Below, piece after piece: positions 1 to 13,580 of a DNA stretch of 64,000 nucleotides. The position numbers were made by a program, and so were the translations under genes. Origin of the DNA: Salvelinus alpinus. Taxonomy: Eukaryota; Chordata; Actinopteri; Salmoniformes; Salmonidae. The DNA lies in contig NC_092091.1 of the NCBI RefSeq assembly GCF_045679555.1, forward strand, positions 79,337,216-79,401,215, given 5' to 3'. Position 1 is the stretch's first letter, and every line of letters begins with the position of its first letter. The notes under the pieces were generated by a model. It worked only from the letters and a program-made list of their open reading frames with translations. It was not told the DNA's origin and ran no database searches.

Positions 1-3000
1 CTCTTCTCTCTCCCCTCTCCTCATCTCTTTTCTCTCTCCCCTCTCCTCATCTCTTTTCTCTCTCCCCTCTCCTCATCTCGCTTCTCTTTTTTCTCTCCCC
101 TCTAATCCATCTCTTTTCTCTCCCCTCTCCTCATCTCTCTTCCCTCTCCTCATCTCTCTTCTCTCTCCTCATCTCCTCATCTCTCTTCTCTCTCCCCTCT
201 CCTCATCTCTCTTCTCTCTCCCCTCTCCTCATCTCTCTTCTCTCTCCCCTCTCCTCATCTCTCTTCTCTCTCCCTCTCCTCCATCTCTCTTCTCTCTCCC
301 CTCTCCTCATCTCTTTTCTCTCTCCCCTCTCCTCATCTCTTTTCTCTCTCCCTCTCCTCATCTCGCTTCTCTTTTTCTCTCCCCTCTCCTCATCTCTCTT
401 CCCTCTCCTCATCTCTCTTCTCTCTCCCCTCTCCTCATCTCTCTTCTCTCTCCCCTCTCCTCATCTGTCTTCTCTCTCCCCTCTCCTCATCTCTCTTCTC
501 TCTCCCATCTCCTCATCTCTCTTCTCTCTCCCCTCTCCTCATCTCTGTTCTCTTTTCTCTCCTCATCTCTCTTCTCTTTTCTCTCCTCCCCTCCTCATCT
601 CTATTCTCTCTCCCCCTCCCCTCTCCTCATCTCTCTTCTCTCTCCCCTCTCCTCATCTCTCTTCTCTCTCCCCTCTCCTCATCTCTCTTCTCTCTCCCCT
701 CTCCTCATCTCTCTTCTCTCTCCCCTCTCCTCATCTCTCTTCTCTCTCCCCTCTCCTCATCTCTCTTCTCTTTTCTCTCCTCATCTCTCTTCTTTCTCTC
801 TCCCCTCTCCTCATCTCTTTTCTCTCTCCCCTCTCCTCATCTCTCTTCTCTTTTCTCTCTCCCCTCTCCTCATCTCTCTTCTCTCTTCTCTCTCCCTCTC
901 CTCATCTCTCTTCTCTCCCCTCTCCTCATCTCTCTTCTCTCTCCCCTCTCCTCATCTCTCTTCTCTCTCCCCTCTCCTCATCTCGCTTCTCTTTCTCTCC
1001 CCTCTAATCCATCTCTTTTCTCTCTCCTCATCTCTCTCCCCTCTCCTCATCTCTCTTCTCTCTCCCCTCTCCTCATCTCTCTTCTCTCTCCCCTCTCCTC
1101 ATCTCTCTTCTCTCTTCCCTCTCCTCATCTCTCTTCTCTCTCCCCTCTCCTCATCTCTCTTCTCTCTCCCCTCTCCTCATCTCTCTTCTCTCTCCCATCT
1201 CCTCATCTCTCTTCTCTCTCCCCTCTCCTCATCTCTCTTCTCTTTTCTCTCCTCATCTCTCTTCTCTTTCTCTCTCCCCTCTCCTCATCTCTTTTCTCTC
1301 TCCCCTCTCCTCATCTCTCTTTCTCTCTACCCTCTCCTCATCTCTCTTCTCTTTTCTCTCTCCCTCTCCTCATCTCTCATCTCTCTTCTCTCTCCCCTCC
1401 CCTCTCCTCATCTCTCTTCTCTCTCCCTCTCCTCATCTCTCTCTCTCCCCTCTCTCTTCTCTTTTCTCTCCTCCCCTCTCCTCATCTCTCTTCTCTCTCC
1501 CCTCCCCTCTCCTCATCTCTCTTCTCTCTCCCCTCTCCTCATCTCTCTTCTCTCTCCCCTCTCCTCATCTCTCTTCTCTCTCCCCTCTCCTCATCTCTCT
1601 TCTCTCTCCCCTCTCCTCATCTCTCTTCTCTTTTCTCTCCTCATCTCTCTTCTTTCTCTCTCCCCTCTCCTCATCTCTTTTCTCTCTCCCCTCTCCTCAT
1701 CTCTCTTCTCTTTTCTCTCTCCCTCTCCTCATCTCTCTTCTCTCTTCTCTCTCCCCTCTCCTCATCTCTCTACTCTCCCCTCTCCTCATCTCTCTTCTCT
1801 CTCCCTCTCCTCATCTCTCTTCTCTCTCCCCTCTCCTCATCTCGCTTCTCTTTTTCTCTCCCCTCTAATCCATCTCTTTTCTCTCTCCTCATCTCTCTCC
1901 CCTCTCCTCATCTCTCTTCTCTCTCCCCTCTCCTCATCTCTCTTCTCTCTCCCCTCTCCTCATCTCTCTTCTCTCTCCCTCTCCTCATCTCTTTTCTCTC
2001 TCCCCTCTCCTCATCTCTTTTCTCTCTCCCCTCTCCTCATCTCTTTTCTCTCTCCCCTCTAATCCATCTCTCTTCTCTCTCCCCTCTCCTCATGTCTCTT
2101 CTCTTTTCTCTCCTCATCTCTCTTCTCTCTTCTCTCTCCCCTCTCCTCATCTCTCTTCTCTCTCCCCTCTCCTCATCTCTCATCTCTCTTCTCTCTCCCC
2201 TCCCCTCTCCTCATCTCTCTTCTCTTTCCCCTCTCCTCATCTCTCTTCTCTCTCCCCCTCTCCTCATCTCTTTTCTCTCTCCCCTCTAATCCATCTCTCT
2301 TCTCTCTCCCCTCTCCTCATCTCTCTTTCTCTTTCTCTCCTCATCTCTCTTCTCTCTCCCCTCTCCTCATATCTTTTCTCTCTCCCCTCTCCTCATCTCT
2401 CTTTTCTCTCCTCATCTCTCTTCTCTCTCCCCTCTCCTCATCTCTCTTCTCTCTCCCATCTCCTCATCTCTCTTCTCTCTCCCCTCTCCTCATCTCTCTT
2501 CTCTTTTCTCTCCTCATCTCTCTTCTCTTTTCTCTCTCCCCTCTCCTCATCTCTTTTCTCTCTCCCCTCTCCTCATCTCTCTTTTCTCTCTACCCTCTCC
2601 TCATCTCTCTTCTCTTTTCTCTCTCCCCTCTCCTCATCTCTCATCTCTCTTCTCTCTCCCCTCCCCTCTCCTCATCTCTCTTCTCTCTCCCCTCTCCTCA
2701 TCTCTCTCTCTCCCCTCTCTCTTCTCTTTTCTCTCCTCCCCTCTCCTCATCTCTCTTCTCTCTCCCCTCCCCTCTCCTCATCTCTCTTCTCTCTCCCCTC
2801 TCCTCATCTCTCTTCTCTCTCCCCTCTCCTCATCTCTCTTCTCTCTCCCCTCTCCTCATCTCTCTTCTCTCTCCCCTCTCCTCATCTCTCTTCTCTTTTC
2901 TCTCCTCATCTCTCTTCTTTCTCTCTCCCCTCTCCTCATCTCTTTTCTCTCTCCCCTCTCCTCATCTCTCTTCTCTTTCTCTCTCCCCTCTCCTCATCTC

Positions 3001-6000
3001 TCTTCTCTCTTCTCTCTCCCCTCTCCTCATCTCTCTACTCTCCCCTCTCCTCATCTCTCTTCTCTCTCCCCTCTCCTCATCTCTCTTCTCTCTCCCCTCT
3101 CCTCATCTCGCTTCTCTTTTTCTCTCCCCTCTAATCCATCTCTTTTCTCTCTCCCTCATCTCTCTCCCCTCTCCTCATCTCTCTTCTCTCTCCCCTCTCC
3201 TCATCTCTCTTCTCTCTCCCCTCTCCTCATCTCTCTTCTCTCTCCCCTCTCCTCATCTCTTTTCTCTCTCCCCTCTCCTCATCTCTTTTCTCTCTCCCCT
3301 CTCCTCATCTCTTTTCTCTCTCCCTCTAATCCATCTCTCTTCTCTCTCCCCTCTCCTCATGTCTCTTCTCTTTTCTCTTCTCCTCATCTCTCTTCTCTCT
3401 TCTCTCTCCCCTCTCCTCATCTCTCTTCTCTCTCCCCTCTCCTCATCTCTCATCTCTCTTCTCTCTCCCCTCCCCTCTCCTCATCTCTCTTCTCTTTCCC
3501 CTCTCCTCATCTCTCTTCTCTCTCCCCTCTCCTCATCTCTTTTCTCTCTCCCCTCTAATCCATCTCTCTTCTCTCTCCCCTCTCCTCATCTCTCTTCTCT
3601 TTTCTCTCCACATCTCTCTTCTCTCTCCCCCCTCTCCTCATCTCTTTTCTCTCCCCTCTCCTCATCTCTCTTTTCTCTCCTCATCTCTCTTCTCTCTCCC
3701 CTCTCCTCATCTCTCTTCTCTCCCCCCTCTCCTCCGTCTCCCTTCTCTCTCCCCTCTCCTCATCTCTCTTCTCTCTCCCCTCTCCTCATCTCGCTTCTCT
3801 CTCCCCTCTCCTCATCTCTCTTCTCTTTTCTCTCCTCATCTCTCTTCTCTCTTCTCTCTCCCCTCTCCTCATCTCTCTTCTCTCTCCCCTCTCCTCATCT
3901 CTCTTCTCTCTCCCCTCTCCTCATCTCTCTTCTCTTTTCTCTCCTCATCTCTCTTCTCTCTTCTCTCTCCCCTCTCCTCATCTCTCTTTTCTCCCATCTC
4001 CTCATCTCTCTTCTCTCTCCCTCTCCTCATCTCTCTTCTCTCTCCCCTCTCCTCCATCTCTCTTCTCTCTCCCCTCTAATCCATCTCTCTTCTCTCTCCC
4101 CTCTCCTCATCTCTCTTCTCTTTTCTCTCCTCATCTCTCTTCTCTCTTCTCTCTCCCCTCTCCTCATCTCTCTTCTCTCTCCCCTCTCCTCATCTCTCTT
4201 CTCTCTCCCCTCTCCTCATCTCTCTTCTCTTTTCTCTCCTCATCTCTCTTCTCTCTCCCCTCTCCTCATCTCTCTTTTCTCCCATCTCCTCATCTCTCTT
4301 CTCTCTCCCCTCTCCTCATCTCTCTTCTCTCTCCCCTCTCCTCATCTCTTTTCTCTCTCCCCTCTCCTCATCTCTTTTCTCTCTCCCCTCTCCTCATATC
4401 TTTTCTCTCTCCCCTCTAATCCAACTCTCCTCTCTCCCCTCTCCTCATCTCTCTTCTCTTTTCTCTCCTCATCTCTCTTCTCTCTTCTCTCTCCCCTCTC
4501 CTCATCTCTCTTCTCTCTCCTCATCTCTTTTCTCTCTCCCCTATCCTCATCTCTGTTTTCTCTCCTCATCTCTCTTCTCTCTCCCCTCTCCTCATCTCTC
4601 TTCTCTCACCCCTCTCCTCCGTCTCACTTCTCTCTCCCCTCTCCTCATCTCTCTTCTCTCTCCCCTCTCCTCATCTCTCTTCTCTTTTCTCTCCTCATCT
4701 CTCTTATTTTTTCTCTCTCCCCCTCTCCTCATCTCTCTTCTCTCTCCGCTCTCCTCATCTCTCTTCCCTCTCCTCATCTCTCTTCTCTCTCCCCTCTCCT
4801 CATCTCTCTTCTCTCTCCCCTCTCCTCATCTCTCTTCTCTCTCCCCTCCCCTCTCCTCATCTCTCTTCTCTTTCCTCTCCTCCTCTCTCTTCTCTTTCTC
4901 TCCTCCCCTCTCCTCATCTCTCTTCTCTCTCCCCTCTCCTCATCTCTCTTCTCTCTCCCCTCTCCTCATCTCTCTTCTCTCTCCCTCTCCTCATCTCTCT
5001 TCTCTCTCCCTCTCCTCATCTCTCTTCTCTTTTCTCTCCTCATCTCTCTTCTTTTTTCTCTCTCCCCTCTCCTCATCTCTTTTCTCTCTCCCTCTCCTCA
5101 TCTCTCTTCTCTTTTCTCTCTCCCCTCTCCTCATCTCTCTTCTCTCTTCTCTCTCCCCTCTCCTCATCTCTCTACTCTCCCCTCTCCTCATCTCTCTTCT
5201 CTCTCCCCTCTCCTCATCTCTCTTCTCTCTCCCCTCTCCTCATCTCGCTTCTCTTTTTTCTCTCCCCTCTAATCCATCTCTTTTCTCTCTCCTCATCTCT
5301 CTCCCCTCTCCTCATCTCTCTTCTCTCTCCCCTCTCCTCATCTCTCTTCTCTCTCCCCTCTCCTCATCTCTCTTCTCTCTCCCCTCTCCTCATCTCTTTT
5401 CTCTCTCCCCTCTCCTCATCTCTTTTCTCTCTCCCCTCTCCTCATCTCTTTTCTCTCTCCCCTCTAATCCATCTCTCTTCTCTCTCCCCTCTCCTCATGT
5501 CTCTTCTCTTTTCTCTCCTCATCTCTCTTCTCTCTTCTCTCTCCCCTCTCCTCATCTCTCTTCTCTCTCCCCTCTCCTCATCTCTCATCTCTCTTCTCTC
5601 TCCCTCCCCTCTCCTCATCTCTCTTCTCTTTCCCCTCTCCTCATCTCTCTTCTCTCTCCCCTCTCCTCATCTCTTTTCTCTCTCCCCTCTAATCCATCTC
5701 TCTTCTCTCTCCCCTCTCCTCATCTCTCTTCTCTTTTCTTCCTCATCTCTCTTCTCTCTCCCCTCTCCTCATATCTTTTCTCTCTCCCCTCTCTCTCTCT
5801 CATTTCTCTCCTCATCTCTCTTCTCTCTCCCCTCTCCTCATCTCTCTTCTCTCACCCCTCTCCTCCGTCTCACTTCTCTCTCCCCTCTCCTCATCTCTCT
5901 TCTCTCTCCCCTCTCCTCATCTCGCTTCTCTCTCCCCTCTCCTCATCTCTCTTCTCTTTTCTCTCCTCATCTCTCTTCTCTCTTCTCTCTCCCCTCTCCT

Positions 6001-9000
6001 CATCTCTCTTCTCTCTCCCCTCTCCTCATCTCTCTTTCTCTCTCCCCTCTCCTCATCTCTCTTCTCTTTTCTCTCCTCATCTCTCTTCTCTCTCTCTCTC
6101 TCCCCTCTCCTCATCTCTCTTTTCTCCATCTCCTCATCTCTCTCTCTCTCCCTCTCCTCATCTCTCTTCTCTCTCCCCTCTCCTCCATCTCTCTTCTCTC
6201 TCCCCTCTAATCCATCTCTCTTCTCTCTCCCCTCTCCTCATCTCTCTTCCTTTTTCTCTCCTCATCTATCTTCTCTCTTCTCTCTCCCCTCTCCTCATCT
6301 CTCTTCTCTCTCCTCATCTCTTTTCTCTCTCCCCTCTCCTCATCTCTCTTTTTCTCTCCTCATCTCTCTTCTCTCTCTCCCTCTCCTCATCTCTCTTCTC
6401 TTTCCCCTCTCCTCATCTCTCTTCTCTCTCCCCTCTCCTCATCTCTTTTCTCTCTCCCCTCTAATCCATCTCTCTTCTCTCTCCCCTCTCCTCATCTCTC
6501 TTCTCTCTTTCTCTCCTCATCTCTCTTTCTCTCTCCCCTCTCCTCATATCTTTTCTCTCTCCCCTCTCCTCATCTCTCTTTTCTCTCCTCATCTCTCTTC
6601 TCTCTCCCCTCTCCTCATCTCTCTTCTCTCACCCCTCTCCTCCGTCTCACTTCTCTCTCCCCTCTCCTCATCTCTCTTCTCTCTCCCCTCTCCTCATCTC
6701 GCTTCTCTCTCCCCTCTCCTCATCTCTCTTCTCTTTTTCTCTCCTCATCTCTCTTCTCTCTTCTCTCTCCCCTCTCCTCATCTCTCTTCTCTCTCCTCAT
6801 CTCTTTTCTCTCTCCCCTATCCTCATCTCTGTTTTCTCTCCTCATCTCTCTTCTCTCTCCCCCTCTCCTCATCTCTCTTCTCTCACCCCTCTCCTCCGTC
6901 TCACTTCTCTCTCCCCTCTCCTCATCTCTCTTCTCTCTCCCCTCTCCTCATCTCTCTTCTCTCTCCCCTCTCCTCATCTCTCTTCTCTCTCCCCTCTCCT
7001 CATCTCTCTTCTCTCTCCTCATCTCTTTTCTCTCTCCCCTCTCCTCATCTCTCTCCCCTCTCCTCATCTCTCTTCTCTCTCCCCTCTCCTCATCTCTCTT
7101 CTCTCTCCCCTCTCCTCATCTCTCTTCTCTCTCCCCTCTCCTCCATCTCTCTCTCTCTCCCCTCTCCTCCATCTCTCTTCTCTCTCCCCTCTCCTCCATC
7201 TCTCTCCCCTCTCCTCCATCTCTCTCCCCTCTCCTCATCTCCCTTCTCTCTCCCCTCTCCTCATCTCTCTTCTCTCTCCCCTCTCCTCATCTCTCTACTC
7301 TTTTCTTTCGCCCCTCTCCTCATCTCTTTTCTCTCTCCCCACTCCTCATCTCTCTTTTCTCCCATCTCCTCATCTCTCTTCTCTCTCCCCTCTCCTCATC
7401 TCTCTTCTCTCTCCCCTCTCCTCATCTCTTTTCTCTCTCCCCTCTTAATCCATCTCTCTTCTCTCTCCCCTCTCCTCATCTCTCTTCTCTTTTCTCTCCT
7501 CATCTCTCTTCTCTCTTCTCTCTCCCTCTCCTCATCTCTCTTCTCTCTCCTCATCTCTTTTCTCTCTCCCCTCTCCTCATCTCTCTTCTCTTTTCTCTCC
7601 TCAACTCTCTTCTCTCTTCTCTCTCCCCTCTCCTCATCTCTCTTCTCTCTCCCCTCTCCTCATCTCTCTTCTCTCTCCCCTCTCCTCATCTCTCTTCTCT
7701 TTTCTCTCCTCATCTCTCTTCTCTCTTCTCTCTCCCCTCTCCTCATCTCTCTTTTCTCCCATCTCCTCATCTCTCTTCTCTCTCCCTCTCCTCATCTCTC
7801 TTCTCTCTCCCCTCTCCTCCATCTCTCTTCTCTCTCCCCTCTAATCCATCTCTCTTCTCTCTCCCCTCTCCTCATCTCTCTTCTTTTTTCTCTCCTCATC
7901 TATCTTCTCTCTTCTCTCTCCCCTCTCCTCATCTCTCTTCTCTCTCCTCATCTCTCTTTTCTCTCCTCATCTCTCTTCTCTCTCCCCTCTCCTCATCTCT
8001 TTTCTCTCTCCCCTCTAATCCATCTCTCTTCTCTCTCCCCTCTCCTCATCTCTCTTCTCTTTTCTCTCCTCATCTCTCTTCTCTCTCCCCTCTCCTCATA
8101 TCTTTTCTCTCTCCCCTCTCCTCATCTCTCTTTCTCTCCTCATCTCTCTCTCTCTCTCCCCTCTCCTCATCTCTCTTCTCTCACCCCTCTCCTCCGTCTC
8201 ACTTCTCTCTCCCCTCTCCTCATCTCTCTTCTCTCTCCCCTCTCCTCATCTCGCTTCTCTCTCCCCTCTCCTCATCTCTCTTCTCTTTTCTCTCATCATC
8301 TCTCTTCTCTCTTCTCTCTCCCCTCTCCTCATCTCTCTTCGCTCTCCTCTCTCCTCATCTCTCTTCTCTCTCCCCTCTCCTCATCTCTCTTCTCTTTTCT
8401 CTCCTCATCTCTCTTCTCTCTTCTCTCTCCCCTCTCCTCATCTCTCTTTTCTCCCATCTCCTCATCTCTCTTCTCTCTCCCCTCTCCTCATCTCTCTTCT
8501 CTCTCCCCTCTCCTCATCTCTTTTCTCTCTCCCCTCTCCTCATCTCTTTTCTCTCTCCCCTCTCCTCATATCTTTTCTCTCTCCCCTCTAATCCAACTCT
8601 CCTCTCTCCCCTCTCCTCATCTCTCTTCTCTTTTCTCTCCTCATCTCTCTTCTCTCTTCTCTCTCCCCTCTCCTCTTCTCTCTCCCCTCTCCTCATCTCT
8701 CTTCTCTCTCCCCTCTCCTCATCTCTCTTCTCTCACCCCTCTCCTCCGTCTCACTTCTCTCTCCCCTCTCCTCATCTCTCTTCTCTCACCCCTCTCCTCC
8801 GTCTCACTTCTCTCTCCCCTCTCCTCATCTCTCTTCTCTCTCCCCTCTCCTCATCTCGCTTCTCTCTCCCCTCTCCTCATCTCGCTTCTCTTTTATCTCA
8901 CCCCTCTAATCCATCTCTTTTCTCTCCCCTCTCCTCATCTCTCTCCCCTCTCCTCATCTCTCTTCTCTCTCCCCTCTCCTCATCTCTCTTCTCTCTCCCC

Positions 9001-12000
9001 TCTCCTCATCTCTCTTCTCTCTCCCTCTCCTCATCTCTCTTCTCTCTCCCCTCTCCTCATCTCTCTTCTCTCTCCCCTCTCCTCCATCTCTCTTCTCTCT
9101 CCCTCTCCTCATCTCTTTTCTCTCTCCCCTCTCCTCATCTCTTTTCTCTCTCCCCTCTCCTCATCTCGCTTCTCTTTTTCTCTCCCCTCTAATCCATCTC
9201 TTTTCTCTCCCCTCTCCTCATCTCTCTTCCCTCTCCTCATCTCTCTTCTCTCTCCTCATCTCCTCATCTCTCTTCTCTCTCCCCTCTCCTCATCTCTCTT
9301 CTCTCTCCCTCTCCTCATCTCTCTTCTCTCTCCCCTCTCCTCCCATCTCTCTTCTCTCTCCCCTCTCCTCATCTCTTTTCTCTCTCCCCTCTCCTCATCT
9401 CTTTTCTCTCTCCCCTCTCCTCATCTCGCTTCTCTTTTTCTCTCCCCTCTCCTCATCTCTCTTCCCTCTCCTCATCTCTCTTCTCTCTCCCCTCTCCTCA
9501 TCTCTCTTCTCTCTCCCCTCTCCTTATCTCTCTTCTCTCTCCCCTCTCCTCATCTCTCTTCTCTCTCCCCTCTCCTCATCTGTCTTCTCTCTCCCCTCTC
9601 CTCATCTCTCTTCTCTCTCCCCTCTCCTCATCTCTCTTCTCTCTCCCATCTCCTCATCTCTCTTCTCTCTCCCCTCTCCTCATCTCTGTTCTCTTTTCTC
9701 TCCTCATCTCTCTTCTCTTTTCTCTCCTCCCTCTCCTCATCTCTCTTCTCTCTCCCCTCCCCTCTCCTCATCTCTCTTCTCTCTCCCCTCTCCTCATCTT
9801 TCTTCTCTCTCCCCTCTCCTCATCTCTCTTCTCTCTCCCCTCTCCTCATCTCTCTTCTCTCTCCCCTCTCCTCATCTCTCTTCTCTCTCCCCTCTCCTCA
9901 TCTCTCTTCTCTTTTCTCTCCTCATCTCTCTTCTTTTTTCTCTCTCCCCTCTCCTCATCTCTTTTCTCTCTCCCCTCTCCTCATCTCTCTTCTCTTTTCT
10001 CTCTCCCCTCTCCTCATCTCTCTTCTCTCTTCTCTCTCCCCTCTCCTCATCTCTCTTCTCTCCCCTCTCCTCATCTCTCTTCTCTCTCCCCTCTCCTCAT
10101 CTCTCTTCTCTCTCCCCTCTCCTCATCTCGCTTCTCTTTTTTCTCTCCCCTCTAATCCATCTCTTTTCTCTCTCCTCATCTCTCTCCCCTCTCCTCATCT
10201 CTCTTCTCTCTCCCCTCTCCTCATCTCTCTTCTCTCTCCCCTCTCCTCATCTCTCTTCTCTCTCCCCTCTCCTCATCTCTCTTCTCTCTTCCCTCTCCTC
10301 ATCTCTCTTCTCTCTCCCCTCTCCTCATCTCTCTTCTCTCTCCCCTCTCCTCATCTCTCTTCTCTCTCCCATCTCCTCATCTCTCTTCTCTCTCCCCTCT
10401 CCTCATCTCTCTTCTCTTTTCTCTCCTCATCTCTCTTCTCTTTTCTCTCTCCCCTCTCCTCATCTCTTTTCTCTCTCCCCTCTCCTCATCTCTCTTTTCT
10501 CTCTACCCTCTCCTCATCTCTCTTCTCTTTTCTCTCTCCCCTCTCCTCATCTCTCATCTCTCTTCTCTCTCCCCTCCCCTCTCCTCATCTCTCTTCTCTC
10601 TCCCCTCTCCTCATCTCTCTTCTCTCTCCCCTCTCCTCATCTCTCTTCTCTCTCCCCTCTCCTCATCTCTCTTCTCTCTCCCCTCTCCTCATCTCTCTTC
10701 TCTTTTCTCTCCTCATCTCTCTTCTCTCTTCTCTCTCCCCTCTCCTCATTTCTCTTCTCTCTCCCCTCTCCTCATCTCTCGTCTCTCTCCCCTCTCCTCA
10801 TCTCTCTTCTCTCTCCCCTCTCCTCATCTCTCTTCTCTCTCCCCTCTCCTCATCTCTCTTCTCTCTCCCCTCTCCTCATCTCTCTTCTCTTTTCTCTCCT
10901 CATCTCTCTTATTTTTTCTCTCTCCCCTCTCCTCATCTCTCTTCTCTCTCCGCTCTCCTCATCTCTCTTCCCTCTCCTCATCTCTCTTCTCTCTCCCCTC
11001 TCCTCATCTCTCTTCTCTCTCCCCTCTCCTCATCTCTCTTCTCTTTTCTCTCCTCCCCTCTCCTCATCTCTCTTCTCTCTCCCCTCCCCTCTCCTCATCT
11101 CTCTTCTCTCTCCCCTCTCCTCATCTCTCTTCTCTCTCCCCTCTCCTCATCTCTCTTCTCTCTCCCCTCTCCTCATCTCTCTTCTCTCTCCCCTCTCCTC
11201 ATCTCTCTTCTCTCTCCCCTCTCCTCATCTCTCTTCTCTTTTCTCTCCTCATCTCTCTTCTTTCTCTCTCCCCTCTCCTCATCTCTTTTCTCTCTCCCCT
11301 CTCCTCATCTCTCTTCTCTTTTCTCTCTCCCCTCTCCTCATCTCTCTTCTCTCTTCTCTCTCCCCTCTCCTCATCTCTCTTCTCTCCCCTCTCCTCATCT
11401 CTCTTCTCTCTCCCCTCTCCTCATCTCTCTTCTCTCTCCCCTCTCCTCATCTCGCTTCTCTTTTTCTCTCCCCTCTAATCCATCTCTTTTCTCTCTCCTC
11501 ATCTCTCTCCCCTCTCCTCATCTCTCTTCTCTCTCCCCTCTCCTCATCTCTCTTCTCTCTCCCCTCTCCTCATCTCTCTTCTCTCTCCCCTCTCCTCATC
11601 TCTTTTCTCTCTCCCCTCTCCTCATCTCTTTTCTCTCTCCCCTCTCCTCATCTCTTTTCTCTCTCCCCTCTAATCCATCTCTCTTCTCTCTCCCCTCTCC
11701 TCATGTCTCTTCTCTTTTCTCTCCTCATCTCTCTTCTCTCTTCTCTCTCCCCTCTCCTCATCTCTCTTCTCTCTCCCCTCTCCTCATCTCTCTTCTCTCT
11801 CCCCTCTCCTCATCTCTCTTCTCTCTTCCCTCTCCTCATCTCTCTTCTCTCTCCCCTCTCCTCATCTCTCTTCTCTCTCCCCTCTCCTCATCTCTCTTCT
11901 CTCTCCCATCTCCTCATCTCTCTTCTCTCTCCCCTCTCTTCATCTCTCTTCTCTTTTCTCTCCTCATCTCTCTTCTCTTTTCTCTCTCCCCTCTCCTCAT

Positions 12001-13580
12001 CTCTTTTCTCTCTCCCCTCTCCTCATCTCTCTTTTCTCTCTACCCTCTCCTCATCTCTCTTCTCTTTTCTCTCTCCCCTCTCCTCATCTCTCATCTCCCT
12101 TCTCTCTCCCCTCCCCTCTCCTCATCTCTCTTCTCTCTCCCCTCTCCTCATCTCTCTTCTCTCTCCCCTCTCCTCATCTCTCTTCTCTCTCCCCTCTCCT
12201 CATCTCTCTTCTCTCTCCCCTCCCCTCTCCTCATCTCTCTTCTCTTTTCTCTCCTCTTCTCTCTTCTCTCTCCCCTCTCCTCATTTCTCTTCTCTCTCCC
12301 CTCTCCTCATCTCTCGTCTCTCTCCCCTCTCCTCATCTCTCTTCTCTCTCCCCTCTCCTCATCTCTCTTCTCTCTCCCCCTCTCCTCATCTCTCTTCTCT
12401 CTCCCCTCTCCTCATCTCTCTTCTCTCTCCCCTCTCCTCATCTCTCTTCTCTTTTCTCTCCTCATCTCTCTTATTTTTTCTCTCTCCCTCTCCTCATCTC
12501 TCTTCTCTCTCCGCTCTCCTCATCTCTCTTCCCTCTCCTCATCTCTCTTCTCTCTCCCCTCTCCTCATCTCTCTTCTCTCTCCCCTCTCCTCATCTCTCT
12601 TCTCTCTCCCCTCCCCTCTCCTCATCTCTCTTCTCTTTTCTCTCCTCATCTCTCTTCTCTTTTCTCTCTCCCCTCTCCTCATCTCTTTTCTCTCTCCCCT
12701 CTCCTCATCTCTCTTCTCTTTTCTCTCTCCCCTCTCCTCATCTCTCTTCTCTCTCCCCTCCCCTCTCCTCATCTCTCTTCTCTCTCCCCTCTCCTCATCT
12801 CTCTTCTCTCTCCCCTCTCCTCATCTCTCTTCTCTCTCCCCTCTCCTCATCTCTCTTCTCTCTCCCCTCTCCTCATCTCTCTTCTCTCTCCCCTCTCCTC
12901 ATCTCTCTTCTCTTTTCTCTCCTCATCTCTCTTCTCTCTTCTCTCTCCCCTCTCCTCATTTCTCTTCTCTCTCCCCTCTCCTCATCTCTCGTCTCTCTCC
13001 CCTCTCCTCATCTCTCTTCTCTCTCCCCTCTCCTCATCTCTCTTCTCTCTCCCCTCTCCTCATCTCTCTTCTCTCTCCCCTCTCCTCATCTCTCTTCTCT
13101 TTTCTCTCCTCATCTCTCTTCTCTTTTCTCTCTCCTCTCTCCTCATCTCTTTTCTCTCTCCCCTCTCCTCATCTCTCTTCTCTCTCCCCTCTCCTCATCT
13201 CTCTTCTCTCTCCCCTCTCCTCATCTCTCTTCTCTCTCCCCTCGCCTCATCTCTCTTCTCTCTCTCCTCGCCTCATCTCTCTTCTCTCTCCCCTCTCCTC
13301 ATCTCTCTTCTCTCTCCCCTCTCCTCATCTCTCTTCTCTCTCCCCTCTCCTCATCTCTCTCCTCTCTCCCCTCTCCTCATCTCTCTTCTCTCTCCGCTCG
13401 CCTCATCTCTCTTCTCTCTCCCCTCGCCTCATCTCTCTTCTCTCTCCCCTCTCCTCATCTCTCTTCTCTCTCCCCTCTCCTCATCTCTCTTCTCTATCCC
13501 CTCTCCTCATCTCTCTTCTCTCTCCCCTCTCCTCATCTCTCTTCTCTCTCCCCTCTCCTCCATCTCTCTTCTCTCTCCCC
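1..13580. repeat. 13.6-kb homopyrimidine (CT-rich) satellite array
   Basis: The top strand is almost only C and T, with one A per unit in a recurring CAT and rare G. The usual unit is about 26 bp (core TCTCTTCTCTCTCCCCTC then TCCTCA), with many shorter and longer variants (inserted TTTT, AATCC, CTCG, CCGTC). Larger blocks recur: a marker CATG followed by TCTCTTCTCTTTTCTC occurs near 2091, 3358, 5496 and 11702, and 3869-4057 recurs at 7634-7822. Long frames on both strands (for example 3359-5272 and 11703-13733) arise because the units rarely contain stop codons, so they are not called as genes. The array runs off the left edge and ends abruptly in the gag relic at about 13580. Confidence 0.95.

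Noticed and set aside
3359-5272. 637-codon plus-strand frame (Leu/Ser-rich), and the similar 676-codon frame at 11703-13733
   Set aside because: They arise from a CT-only repeat that rarely makes a stop. There is no promoter, splice structure or domain, and the frame at 11703 simply runs on into the antisense of gag.
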